In this document: positions 34,683-46,655 of the stretch, one piece after another
Layout: every line of letters starts with the position of its first letter
Position numbering within the stretch: the stretch's first letter is position 1
NCBI RefSeq assembly: GCF_002999335.1
Contig: NW_020312292.1
Span: 62,001 to 126,000, forward strand
Direction: 5' to 3'
From: Cyclospora cayetanensis
Taxonomy: Eukaryota; Apicomplexa; Conoidasida; Eucoccidiorida; Eimeriidae
Length of the DNA stretch: 64,000 nt
Translations under genes and position numbers: made by a program
The notes under the pieces: generated by a model
What the model was told of the DNA's origin: nothing
The model's input: the letters and a program-made list of their open reading frames with translations, nothing else
Database searches by the model: none

Positions 34683-37600
34683 ATGGTTGTGCTGCAGCAA
34701 CTGCATCGCAGCCGTCCAGCAAGTGTAGCGGGCGGAGAAAAGACAGCAAATGGGGGAAGCGGTCGAAAGAGCAGCAGCCTGGCTGCTGTGTCTATCACAC
34801 GTTTTCAGCGGCTTTCGATGCAGCCTCCGCAGCAGCTTCTGACGGCAGCAGACGCTCATACGCGTAAACTTTTTCCCCCCCAGCTAAAGGGACGGCCTTC
34901 TGCCGCTGATGCAGTTGCTGCTCATGCTCCTGCCGCCTCTTCCAGCAGGTTGGTGTGTTGTTGCAGCAGCAGCAGCAGCGAAGATGACATTGAAGACTGT
35001 ACTCAGCGCCACCGCAGAAGTGGAGAAGCGGTCTGCGGAGCCTCCGCATCTGCAACTGCTGCAGCGTGCTTGACAGCACCGACGCTGACGCAGACGCCTT
35101 CTACAGCAGCCACCACAACGCATGTCAGTCCGCATGAAGAAGAAGAGCAGCAAAAGCAGCAAATACAGCAGCAAACACAGCAGCAGAAGCGTTCTTCGGC
35201 GTATCACGATCCTGCAGAGGAGATCGCGCAAAAGAAGCGTCTCCGACTTCGCCGTCCTGAAGTTTTAAGCGACAGCAGTAACAGCGATGCCTCCTCCCCC
35301 CCGACCTCCACCACCACCACCAGCAACAACCACCACACAACCACCACCACCAACACTTCAATAACAACAGAAACACGTTTTACCACCACCACCACCAGCA
35401 GCGCTCTCTCCAACGTGGCCACTAGCGAAAGCATGGCAGTCAAAGCCTCCCGCGAGGTTTCTTTTCAGGAGAGCATTCGAAGCTCTCAAAGCAGCAGCAG
35501 AAGCAGCAGCAGAAGAAGCAGAAGCTGCAGCAGTAGACCACTTGAAGAGGCAGCCTACAATGCTGTTGGTCGGCTCTGCCGGTTGGTTCGGCTGCTGCTG
35601 GAGAAGGAGAAGCAGCAGCGCCTTTCTGACGGCTGTTTTTGCCCGATAGAAACTGAGGAAGCATGCCATACACGAGGCACAGAGAAGATGGAAGATTCTT
35701 TAGCGTTGGAGAGGGCAATGCAAAGTGCTCAGCAAGCCGTGAAGGCGCTTCTGCCACTGCTTCGTTGCGCGCCTGAGCCTGATACTGCAGCCTTTATGGC
35801 CTTACTGCTGCAGAAACAGCAGAAAAATCAACAGCAGCAGAAGCAGCACGTGGAGCAGCAGTGCATCCCTCTCTCGAAGGTTAAAGATGCGGCAGGCTCT
35901 GAAAGTTCGGAAGAAAAAGCGCTGCGTATGCTCGGTAGTCAATGCATTTCACCAGTTTCAAATGCAGGGAAGAGCACGGCAGCAACACCAGCAGCAACGC
36001 CAGCAGCAACGCCAGCAGCACGCAGCAGCGCAAAAGAAGAGGCCATTGACAAAGAGGAGGAAGAAGGCGAAGAAGACGCCTGCAGCAGTTTGAAGGGTGA
36101 GGAAAGTGAAGGTGCTACATCTTTAGAGGAGGAGGAAGAAGAAGAGGACGAAGATCCGACGCTGCTATGGGCATGCGAGCGCCTTCCTGCATCGTCTACT
36201 GCGAATTCGTCGCACCAGCCCCTCCTCTCTAGCAGCAGCAGCAGCAGTTACTGCGAAACGATCTTTAGCTCCGATGAAGATGCCGTGGACGCTATGTCTC
36301 TACAGCAGCCTGCAGCAACAGCAGCACCAGCAGCAAACGCATGGCGTAGAAAGCAGCAGCTCGAGGAAGCTGTCTCTGCATCCTCAACGCAAGGCAGTGT
36401 GGAGCGCTGCTCGAACAGTCTCTGTGGAGCTGCATACGCCTCATTCGTCAAGTGGTGGACGAGTGAAGGAGCCAAGGCACTTCCCAGCTTCTCCCTTGAG
36501 TCTCTCAAGAAAACACACAGCGCGTCTTTACATCACTTTTTTTCTACAGAGACGCCTCTCGCTAAGAGAGCTCTCGCCCTCAATCGACAGGTTTGCCCCC
36601 CTTGCTTCACGACACGCTTCCATGTGCATGCACTTCGTATTTCTCCTTTCTGCCTCCTCTTCTGAATGCTGCTGCTGCTCCCTTCCCGCTTCAGTGCCTC
36701 CTGCGTGGCCTCTTTCTCCTAAAACGAGGCGTCTCAGGCGCCTCTCTCTCTGGAGGGAGGACTGGCCCTTCGTGCAGCAGCTTTCAACGCCTTCGGTTGT
36801 CTCTTGTCTCGCGCTGAGGGCTGATGCTTCCTCCCCGCTTCACTGCCTCCTCTATTCACCTCCTCTAGCATCAGCCAACCTTATCCAAAGCCTCGCCCGG
36901 AGCCTCCGTGTTGCGACGCTTTGTTTATGCCTCTGCGCGCAGATTTTCAAAAACGCTAGCCTACGAGGTCTACAGCTACCCGCCCTCTCCGCTGCATGCA
37001 GTGGCAAAGACACCTTCGTTGTCATGCCCACTGGTAGACTCTTCGTGATGCGGCTGCTGGTTGCAGTACTGTTCCCAGTGTTTCTTGAGTAAACTCCGTT
37101 TTCACTCTGCCTTCAGAAGACGAAACTTCTAAGGCTTCTCGCAGAGAAACGCTTCGCGGGTGCTCCCGCTGCTGCTGCCGCACTATTCTCCTTCCTTCCT
37201 GTGCTGCCCCAACAGCTTCTGCTTGTGCTGCTGCTGCTGCTGCTGCTGCTTCTGCAGGATGTGGCAAGAGTCTTTGCTACCAGCTAGCGGCCTTGCTGTT
37301 AGGGGGTGTGTGCCTGGTAGTGTCGCCTTTGCTGGCGTTGATGGAGGACCAGCAAAAACACATGCAGCGCATAGGTTTCAAAGTCGCACGGCTTGACTCG
37401 TCACTCCCGAAGGCAGAAGTCAGAGATATGCTCTGTTTGTGATGCTCGGTTGGCTGCTTGTTATACGCCTTCCGAGGAGTTTTCTGAAGGATGCAATGCT
37501 AATGCTACTGCTGTTGTTGCTGCTTGCTGGTGTTGCTGCTTGCTGGTGCTGCTGCTTGCTGGTGCTGCTGCTTGCCAGGCGTACCGGTGACGTGGGTAGC

Positions 37601-40068
37601 GCTGCTGTATCCTGTTAGTCCCCTACCTCCTGCGAAGTTTGCCTTTCTTGTGGCACTTTTCCGTCTTTGTGTTTTTTCTTGCTGCCTCGACTCGCGTCTT
37701 CCTGCGGCTCTTACAGGTGCGTCGAGTATACGCAGATCTGCGCAGCAAGGCTCCAGAGACACAGGTGTTGATGGTAACGGCTGAGACGCTTGTGCATTCC
37801 AGCAAGCTTTCTGACGCATTGAACGAGCTTAACAAGCGTCGCTTGCTCCGTCTCTTCGTAGTAGATGAGGTTAGTGCCTGCGCGAGAACGTAGAGTACAG
37901 ATGCTCCTAGCTTTTCGGCTTAGGTGGGGAGCTACAAGCAGGGAGGGAGGCGGAGACTAGCGAGGTCTTATTATAGGCGTAAATGGCGATAAGGAGTGAA
38001 TTGCGTTAAGGAGTGAATTGCGTTAAGGAGTGAATTGCGTCAAGGAGTGAATTGCGTTAAGGGGTGAATTGCGTTAAGGGGTGAATTGCGTCAAGGAGTG
38101 AATTGCGTTAAGGAGTGAATTGCGTTAAGGGGTAAATTGCGTTAAGGAGTGAATTGCGTTAAGGAGTGAATTGCGTTAAGGAGTGAATTGCGTTAAGGAG
38201 TGAATTGCGTTAAGGGGTGAATTGCGTTAAGGGGTAAATTGCGTTAAGGAGTGAATTGCGTTAAGGGGTGAATTGCGTTAAGGGGTGAATTGCGTTAAGG
38301 AGTGAATTGCGTTAAGGAGGGAATTGCGTTAAGGGGTGAATTGCGTTAAGGGGTGAATTGCGTTAAGGAGTGAATTGCGTTAAGGAGGGAATTGCGTTGA
38401 GGAAGTCTTTCTTTCTTTCGCGTTTATGTGGTTGCCGTTTGTTTCAGGCACATTTGGTGTCTCAGTGGGGAGAGGATTTTCGCGAGGAGTACACGTGTAT
38501 CTCCTCCCTCAAGCGGAGTTTTCCAAGTATCCCTCTCCTTGCGCTGACAGCCTCAGCGACTCCAGAAGTGCGTAGCGCCGGCGCGCTCTCTTCTATCCCT
38601 TTTCCCCTCCCTTCTTCTGTCTCGCCCTCGATCAACAGCTTCTTCCGACATACTCCCTGACTCTTTTTGCCTCTTCTTGACCTCCACACGGGCCCTGTTT
38701 TTAGAGGCACCTTTGAGCGCATGTTTGAGCCGAGTGAACTCTGTTTTTTTACCCTCTCCGCATTCAAAGTTTCCGATTGGGGGGCAGAAGGAAGGGAAGG
38801 GGTGGGTGGGTAAGTGGCTGTGCCTGTCTTGCTGGCGGTCCGCTGCTTCTCTGTGTGCTCGAATCGCTGCAGCGCAGCTATCCTGTTGCATGCATGCGTG
38901 CCTCTCGAAGTGGTTAGTGCTTGCTTTCCTCCTGTGTGCCGCGCTGCACACCTTCTGGGAAGGAGATATGCGAGGACGGGGGGAGAGGCTTCACATGCCT
39001 CGCCGCATGGATGTGCGTGCAACACACGTTTGCCGCTGATGTGCATCCCCCGCAGCTCGAACGTCGCGTTCAAAGCCTCTTGGGTGTCTCGGCGTGGTGC
39101 TCCTTCCGCATGAGCTGCGATAGACCAAATCTCTTCCTCGAGGTTCATCGCAAGACCAAAGAAACGGTAGCATACATCGCAGCCACTGTCACGCAGCCTC
39201 CCCTCAAGGGTTGCTGCGGTCTTATCTACTGCCTCTCCACGAAAGACTGCGAAACTCTCGCCAAACAGCTCTCGGAAAGAGGCGTCAGAGCCGTGCCGTA
39301 TCACGCAAAACTGTCTCATGCAAAACGGCTCAAGGTATGCTCTACTAGTGCTAGTGCTGCTAATGCCAATGCTGCTAGTGCTGCTAATGATGCTAATGCT
39401 GCTAGTTCTAATGCTGCTAATGCTGCTAGTTCTAATGATGCTAATGCTGCTAGTTCTAATGCTGCTAATGCTACTAGTTCTAATGATGCTAATGCTGCTA
39501 GTTTTAATGCTGCTAGTTCTAATGATGCTAATGCTGCCAGTTCTAATGCTAATTCTAATTCTGCTAATACTAATGCTGCTAGTTCTAATGATGCTAATGC
39601 TGCTAGTTCTAATGATGCTAATGCTGCTAGTTCTAATGCTGCTAATGCTACTAGTTCTAATGCTGCTAGTTCTAATGCTGCTAATGCTACTAGTTCTAAT
39701 GCTGCTAATGCCAATGCTGCTAATGCTGCTAGTTCTAATGCTGCTAATGCTGCTAGTTCTAATGATGCTAATGCTGCTAGTTCTAATGCTGCTAATGCCA
39801 ATGCTGCTAATGATGCTAGTGCTGCTAATGCTGCTAGTTCTAATGCTGCTAATGCTACTAGTTCTAATGCTGCTAATGCCAATGCTGCTAATGATGCTAG
39901 TGCTGCTAATGCTGCTAGTTCTAATGCTGCTAATGCTGCTAGTTCTAATGCTAATTCTAATTCTGCTAATACTAATGCTGATAATGCTGCTGCTCCTCCT
40001 GCTTCGCGTCTATTTCCTTTCCACCCCTGTAAAAAGAAGGAGGCGTGCTGCCGCTCTTGACATGCATG

Positions 40069-40102
<34 letters not shown>

Positions 40103-43100
40103 TTCGCAGGTGTCCACCCAGTGGAGCGAGGGAACCCCTCTTGTCGTGTGCTGCACTGTAGCCTTTGGTCTTGGCATCGATCGAGCGGATGTGCGATTTG
40201 TCTTTCATCACGCCATGCCGCCTTCACTGGAAAGGTTAGCAGCTGCTCTCTGAAGGGATGGTTGGATATGGGCTAAAGAGGCCTCTTGTACAGCACTGCT
40301 TTAGCTGCCTGCTGCCCCTCCTGACAGGCTTTCAATGCGAATTTCTGTCTTGCTATAAAATGGCGAGTCGGGGTAATTTCGCCCTTCTTGCTGCTACTGT
40401 GACTCGTGAATGCTGCGTTGGCACTTCCGCTTGGCTTTGCCTCCTGTGCTAAACTGAGCTGCTGCTTCTCGCGTGGACTGTTTGCATTATATATATACAC
40501 ATATGTGCGAATTTCTTGTCTGCTATATTCCTCGCTCGCGCGTGTCTTGTGGTAGCTGCATCATCTGCCCTCTCTCGCATGCATATACTTTTTCCTGCCT
40601 TTCCGCCGTATGTCTCTCTCGACTTCGAAGCTGCGATCGCTGCAGCTCCTTCTCCGGTGTAAATAAGGGGACTTTTTCTTGCGCGCTTGCATGCTTGCTT
40701 GCCTCCTTCTTCCTCCATTTCCTTCTTCCTCCCTCTCCTGCTCCCTCCCCTCCTTCTCCATCTCCTTCTCCATCTCCTTCTCCCTTCTCCCCCTCCTTCT
40801 CCTTCTCCCTCCATCTCCATCTCCGCGGGAGTGGTTCTCTGCGCATCGCAACAGGCTGCAAGTTTTGGTGATTCTGTGGCACTGGCCGTAGATGTCTCTC
40901 GCTGTGTGACGCTTGGCGCCTTTCTTTTCTTCGCTTTCTGTTGCTCTGTGAACTCCCCCCACAGATACTATCAGGAGATAGGGCGTGCTGGGAGGGACGG
41001 AGCACCTTCCCGCTGTATCCTCTTCTACCTGCCACACGACGCAACTCGTCTCGCAAAGCTGCATGCGCAAAAGACGAGAGGCAACGGGCTTCTTTCTCGC
41101 AGCCATCACAAGGTGTTCTTCCGCAGGAGGGGACGGAGGCGCGCTGCATGCGGAGCTAGCGAACTGCCCTTCAGCTCACCTTCTTTCTCCGGAAGCCTCC
41201 TCACCGCTGAAGCTCGCAAGGCGAAAAGCCTTGCAGAGATGCAGCACTATTGCGAGCTGCACATGGATTGTCGCAGGAAGTTTCTCCTGAAAGCCTTAGA
41301 CGAGGACGCCTTCCCAGCGACGCCTGCTGCAGCACCCTCCGCAGAGGCTGGCTGCAACGCGCAGTGTGACAACTGCTGGAAGAAATTGAACTGCCGTGTG
41401 GAGGTCGGTTTGTTGGAGAGCCTCACACCAGCGGCTGGCAGTCGTGCCTTACAAGTGCTGCGGTTCTACGCCACGCTTCCAAGTTTATGCTCTACGCGGC
41501 ATGCGGGAGGGAGGGAGGCAGGGGAGGAGGAGCAGGGATGGGGAAAAAGTAGCTTTTAGGCTCTGCCTCACTCCGCGCATTTGCGGCGTCTCGCCCTCCT
41601 GCTTTTGCTGATGCAGGAGCTGGATGTTGCGGAAGCTGCAAGAATTCTGCTGCTTCTAGTCCACGCTCATGGGGAGCCACTCCCTGAGAATTCAATTGGG
41701 ACGAAGCCAAAATTCCTAACCCGCCGACTTCTACGAATAGCTGCTCGCAGCGGTGCTTCCAAAGTCGTCAGAGAAAGAGGGTGCTTTTGCTTCTCTTCTT
41801 CCCCTTCTTCCCTCTTTTCACGAATGCTCCCTTGCCGCACTTTTTGTGGTGCATGCGGCTTCCCTCCCGCTTCTGCAGCGGAGCCGATTGCTGCTGCCCC
41901 CTCGTGGGAGGCGTCATCCTTTGCAAGAGGCTTTATCGTCCTCCTTCTCCCCTTGCTCTCTCCCTCTTCCCTCCCTTCATCGCTGCCTCTCTCCCATAGA
42001 GGAATATCTAGGAAGGCCAGCACGGCAGCGCCTCTTTGGCGAATCCAGCTGCGTTTTTTCTGCTGTCTTTGCTGCTGCATTTGCTGCTCCTAAAGGCAGC
42101 ACCTTTTTGGCGAATCCAGCTGCGTTTTCGCTGCTGTCTTTGCTGCTGCATTTGCTGCTCCTAAAGGCAGCGCCTCTTTGGCGAATCCAGCTGCGTTTTC
42201 GCTGCTGTCTTTGCTGCTGCATTTGCTGCTCCTAAAGGCAGCCCCTCTTTGGCGAATCCAGCTGCGTTTTCGCTGCTGTCTTTGCTGCTGCATTTGCTGC
42301 TCCTAAGGGCAGCCCCTTTTTGGCGAATCCAGCTGCGTTTTCGCTGCTGTCTTTGCTGCTGCATTTGCTGCTCCTAAAGGCAGCGCCTCTTTGGCGAATC
42401 CAGCTGCGTTTCCGCTGCTGTCTTTGCTGCTGCATTTGCTGCTCCTAAAGGCAGCGCCTCTTTGGCGAATCCAGCTGCGTTTTCGCTGCTGTCTTTGCTG
42501 CTGCATTTGCTGCTCCTAAAGGCAGCGCCTCTTTGGCGAATCCAGCTTCTGCTGCTGTCTTTGCTGCTGCATTTGCTGCTCCTCGATAGGGCTACAGACG
42601 TGAGCTGCTATGGAGTGTTGCGAAATCTGAGTGATACTCACGTGGACGCCATCATTAGGTAGGCAAGCTGCTCGCTCCGTGCTCTTTCTGCCCAAATGCA
42701 GGCAGCCGCAGACCTCGTCGCGCTCTTCAAATTGCTGCTACTCTTGCGATTGCCTTACCTCTGCGCTTTCTCCTCACTCTCTGTGTCGCCTTTTCCGTCT
42801 GTCACGAACAGAAGCTTCCCCGCAGTCCGCATTTCCTTCTGAGCTTCTTCAGCTGCGTCTTTTCGGCGTTGGGGAGAACTGTTGATCTCTTTTTTGCGTG
42901 CCTTCCTTTAGCGCGCCTTCCCGCTGCTGTTTTGAAATATTTTCTCCAACCTTTGACTCGGCAAGCGTGGTTGTCTTGTCGCCACCTTCTCAGGAAATGT
43001 CTCTTTGTCTGGTGTGTTGCAGCGAAATGCTGCGCACATCACTCTTGACCGAGGAGTTCGTGAGGGGGAGGCGGCAGTACAGCGGCGCGAGTATTTTAAA

Positions 43101-44747
43101 GTAAGCCTTTTCCTCGCCGCGAAATTTGTTCTGCTGCGTTTCTTTTGGGTGCCACACCGCCCCCTTTCGAATAATATATATATGTAGATATATATATATA
43201 TGCTGCACCGCTCTTATATTCGATCTATTAGGCGCCTTTCTCCATGGGCCGTCTCGTAAAAAACGCTTGCGTTGAACTCCTTCTTCCAGTGTACCCCTCT
43301 GTGGCGTTGGAAGTCTTGTGCTTCCTTCTCCGTTTCGCTGGAGAGCATTCACCTCGAGCCTCAGTCTGGCGTCTGCTGTACAGTACAATCGATGCGTTCT
43401 TGTGTGGAGCTTACTGACTCCGAGATGTGGCTCTTGAGCTTTGCCTTGAGCGCCTGTCTGTCCAGCCTTTCGCCAGCCAGGCACACTTACTCGCAGCTTC
43501 GCGGGAGTTGCAGCTGCCTGCATGCTCTCGCACTCCATACACCTGCGCCTCCGCGAAAAAGCTACAAGCATTGTGATCCAGCATCGGCAGTCCACAGCAC
43601 ACACTCTGGCGACAAAGCTGCTTGTCTTACTGCTGCTGCCGTTTGCAGGCCAGGACCTGCTGCGCACGACTTTCTCTGTGAAAGCCGTCCACTTGTGCTC
43701 CGCATTTGCTTGCAAGATAAAGTCTCAAGTACACCAACACGATCAGCACCAGCCGCAACAGCAGCAAAAGCACCAGCCGCAACAGCAGCAAAAGCACCAG
43801 CCGCAACAGCAGCAAAAGCACCAGTCGCAACAGCAGCAAAAGCACCCACACCGACAAAAAGAGCTTCCACCTCCTCAACAACGAAGCAAAGCGCTGAAGC
43901 ATGTGCTGCTGTCTTTTCTCGACCCCTAGCAGCAACGGCAGCAGCAGGGATGACGACAGAGGAGCGACCATCCAAATGGAAGCAGAAAGCCCTTCTGTTC
44001 GCTCCTCTGCCGCTTCCTGCGTCTCTGCACCCTACACCTTTGCTCGAAAGGCGCCTGCCCCCCTCTGTGGGAGGCTCTGTAGATGCAGTTAAGAAGCCGC
44101 GACTGGCTAGTGCTGCTGATGCTGCTGCTGCTGCTGTTGCCAGGCTGCTTCCAGAACGGTGCAATGAGGTGCACTCTGGCAGCCTGCCACCCCCTTCCAG
44201 TGCTCCTGATACGACGAATCCCTCGGGGTGCCCTCCAAGTGAGGAGAGAGAGACACGCCGAAGTGCGTGGGCAGATGCACGAGCAGCAGGACTGCTGCTG
44301 CGCAGTGCCGCTGTGGCTGCTGAGACTGCTGTTGATGGCTCTTCGACTAGGGTAGGCGTGCCAGAAGGGAGGCGGATACACCCACCGGCAAAGGCTCCCA
44401 TTCCAGCTCCGGTTTTTTATGATTTCGCGTCTCAAGAGTCCCCCCACGAAGAGACTCCCCAGGACGCCCCTAGAGCGTCTGTTGGAGGAGCGGCAGACGC
44501 CGCATCAGCCACTCCGCCTGATCAGCCCCTCCTTCGCAAGCCAGCATTGGGTACTATTGGGAGTGCAGAAGTGTGTCTTCCTGGAATCTCCGGGAGCCCC
44601 TGCAAAAGCGCTGATGCCCCAGAGACGCCTACCCTGGCTATTCCTCGGGATTCTGAAGCTTGCAAGCGCCGGCTTGCAGCGCTGCGGCGCAACGGCGTTC
44701 GTGGAGCCCTTCCCTCTTTATGGCGATCGTCAGATGGCTCAAACTAG
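34683..44747 (+). CDS. RecQ-family DNA helicase (BLM/Sgs1-like), many exons
   Basis: A 3'-5' helicase of recombination and fork repair. A disordered Ser/Gln-rich N-terminus (34683-36591) is followed by exons 36943-37033 ([20 protein letters not shown]), 37258-37418 ([21 protein letters not shown]), 37717-37869 ([16 protein letters not shown]), 38448-38567 ([23 protein letters not shown]), 39056-39334 ([32 protein letters not shown]) and 40110-40234 ([20 protein letters not shown]). Exon 40965-41403 carries [12 protein letters not shown] and the zinc site ([21 protein letters not shown]). RQC-like pieces follow: [14 protein letters not shown] (from 41617), [17 protein letters not shown] (42590-42658) and [11 protein letters not shown] (about 43030). 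A low-complexity C-terminus ends at 44747. Joins up to 41617 are in phase; later ones are approximate. No HRDC domain seen. The P-loop has GCGKS where GGGKS is usual. Confidence 0.88.
37985..38400 (+). repeat. 17-nt intronic minisatellite in the RecQ-like gene
   Basis: About 24 copies of GTTAAGGAGTGAATTGC with few variants (GGGG for GGAG, CAAG for TAAG). It fills the intron 37870-38447, which splits the DEAH box between VVDE and AHLVS. The 17-base unit rules out a conserved frame. Confidence 0.9.
39343..39990 (+). repeat. GCT/AAT/AGT intronic repeat array in the RecQ-like gene
   Basis: About 650 bases made almost wholly of GCT, AAT, AGT, TCT and GAT triplets, in the intron 39335-40109. The donor AAG|GTATGC and acceptor CTTCGCAG fit, and removing the intron restores [22 protein letters not shown] in phase. 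The array happens to be open in frame with the preceding exon (Ala/Asn/Ser), running to a stop just before 40060, and is also open on the other strand. Confidence 0.85.
42030..42590 (+). repeat. 71-nt intronic minisatellite in the RecQ-like gene
   Basis: Seven to eight near-identical 71-base units, each with TTTGGCGAATCCAGCTGCGT, then GCTGTCTTTGCTGCTGCATT and CTCCTAAAGGCAGC. The exact 71-base period is seen in the even offset of the shared pieces. It lies in the intron before YGVLRNLSD; the last unit is truncated close to the acceptor at 42589. Confidence 0.9.
43745..43852 (+). repeat. 24-nt exonic repeat coding KAPAATAA units
   Basis: Four to five copies of a 24-base unit (CACCAGCCGCAACAGCAGCA + AAAG) coding KAPAATAA in the C-terminal exon of the RecQ-like gene. 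Confidence 0.85.
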
Positions 44748-46374
44748 CGCATATACATACATATATATATATGTCGGCGTATTAATGTGTGTTCGCATAC
44801 ATCTAGCAGGGCAACATGTACGTGTCCCGCCTCTTAGCTGCTAGTTGGGATACAAGCGCATGCATTCGATCTTTCGCCAGTGAGGCTCTATGCCTGAGAC
44901 TTGTGAGAGCACGCCAACGCTACCACTGGGCCTTGAAACTTGCAGCAGCCTATTCGGGGAAGCCTACAAGTGAGGGCATGTACATGGGGGGGAGTAGAGC
45001 GCTCTAAAGTACACCTGATTCAGAAGCAGAAAAGGCAGTCTTTCCTGCGCGGGAAAATAGCGCGTAGACGACATCTCCCTGCAGACCTTCAGGCAGCACT
45101 CATCGTTTTGGCTGTGAAGGCGAGGAGGAGAGCGCTTGCGTCCACCTGAACAGAAGGGCCCCCCCCCATGCGGGGAACCCTCGGTTATAAGTCAAGGGAC
45201 GTGAGCCTACTGAGCTCGCAGTATCCATCCCCTCAGTTGCGGTAGCAGGGAAGACCACAGGCTTGAATGTAGGCGCCTTCAGCCTTTTAGCGCCTCTTGG
45301 AGATCTAAGGTAGCATCGAAATTCCTTTAAAAACTGAGGCCCCCACAAACCCCGTGCATCCGCAGTACACAATGCACGATGGCACACGCAGCCTCACACA
45401 TGAAAAACGAGAAAGACACTCGTCAGGAGTCTCTTCTGATGGGAGAGATCTTTATTATTATCTCAATAGGAAGCGACCTTGCCTCTGGAGGGGCCTCTTT
45501 GAGCAAAAGAGTAAAACTTAACAACCCAGCCAGCTGCAGTCACCTGAGCTTTGCGCATCCATCTGGTACTGAGTAGGAGCCGGTAAGCCTAATCCAGGTA
45601 TAGCTCGCTGCCGATGCAGTTTGCTAGAGGCTTTTGTCCTGCTACTCCGGCAATGGCAGCAAAAGGATCCCTAACAGGTGCGACTCTAAGAGCATGCAAC
45701 AACGCTACAACGCTAGTGAACGTAGGCGGCAAGAGCTCTCCGCCTCTTATGAAGGCGTCAAGATCTTCGAAAGAAGGCCTAGGACTGTAGCGGAAGAAAC
45801 ACTAGTGGGGACTGCAATATTAGCCTTTGTAGCTTTCGAAGACGGATTTCATCACTCTCTACTACATCTCTGGTATTTGCTTGAGCTTTTGGACATGTAG
45901 GATAACCGTTTGCGCGGCCGATTGCGAACTTGGGGGGTTCAACAAAAAGAATTAGCTCAGTGAGATACGAAACGGTGCTGCTTTGCCGTGCATTAGATGT
46001 TATATGCTCTTAGATGTGAAAACTCGAAAAGCTTAGAGAGTGCAGTAACGCGCATATGTGCTTTCCTCCTTTCCTCATGCCAAAACCGTAGGAGCAACGA
46101 CGGAAAGAGGAATCTCTTGTGAAAGCATACTTAGAAGCCTTCTATTACATTTCGAATTGGGTGGTGCGGTACATATTTCGGCTGACTTCCAGCTGTATCT
46201 TTTGCTGGGGACTAGATCTAAGGTCGGAAAACGTAGATCGTCCTGATCTCTACCGTGGTGTTCTAGTCTCGAAGCCGGAACCATTTTGCTGCCGACCTAG
46301 TGGCTGCTCTATGCCAACTCCTAGCCAATGTAAAACAATCTATCTAAGGCCTCCTTAGGTGAACGCCTTATTTA
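44748..46374. other. No recognisable gene
   Basis: Region 3' of the RecQ-like gene, starting with a TA microsatellite (about 44750-44772). Short ORFs only (45379-45576, 45634-45900, 46058-46246), none with a domain I can name. Confidence 0.4.
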
Positions 46375-46655
46375 AGACTCAGTACAAATATAATCAAAGG
46401 TACTGAGTGCTTTCCACAAGAGATAGTCCTGCCCTACCCCCCGGCATTCCTCAATGGGGGCAATGAACAACTAGGATGTGCTTAGCTGCGCCCGCTAAGC
46501 ACTCCGAGCATCCATAGCTAGTGTCACATAGCATCTAGCGCACACGCTCACAACAGTGGGCGTTTAGTATTGAGCTAGCAGTTCTCTGCAATGAAATTGA
46601 GTATACGAACAGACAAACAACTAGTCAGTCGTTTTCAAACTCTTAGTTTTGTGTA
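46375..46655 (-). repeat. Dispersed LTR-like repeat, copy 4
   Basis: The reverse complement gives the cleanest core of the family: GTGTGCGCTAGATGCTATG, ACTAGCTATGGATGCTCGGA, GTGCTTAGCGGGCGC, AGCTAAGCACAT, and a 3' block TTTGTACTGAGTCTTAAATA (copy 1 has TTTGTACTGAGTGTAC). No pol remnant was seen next to it, so it is probably a solo LTR. Confidence 0.55.

Noticed and set aside
37985..38400. Regular short repeats resembling a CRISPR array
   Set aside because: The 17-base units are directly adjacent with no spacers, inside an intron of a eukaryotic helicase gene. It is a minisatellite.
39316..40253. Long open frames on both strands (Leu/Met-rich plus, Ala/Leu-rich minus) over the triplet array
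   Set aside because: The array simply lacks stop triplets in several frames. The RecQ exons on either side join in phase when it is removed as an intron.
42030..42590. A series of 67-codon minus-strand frames, each starting [12 protein letters not shown]
   Set aside because: These are the same piece of the 71-base intronic repeat seen once per unit. The unit is not a multiple of three, and the strand is opposite to the host gene.
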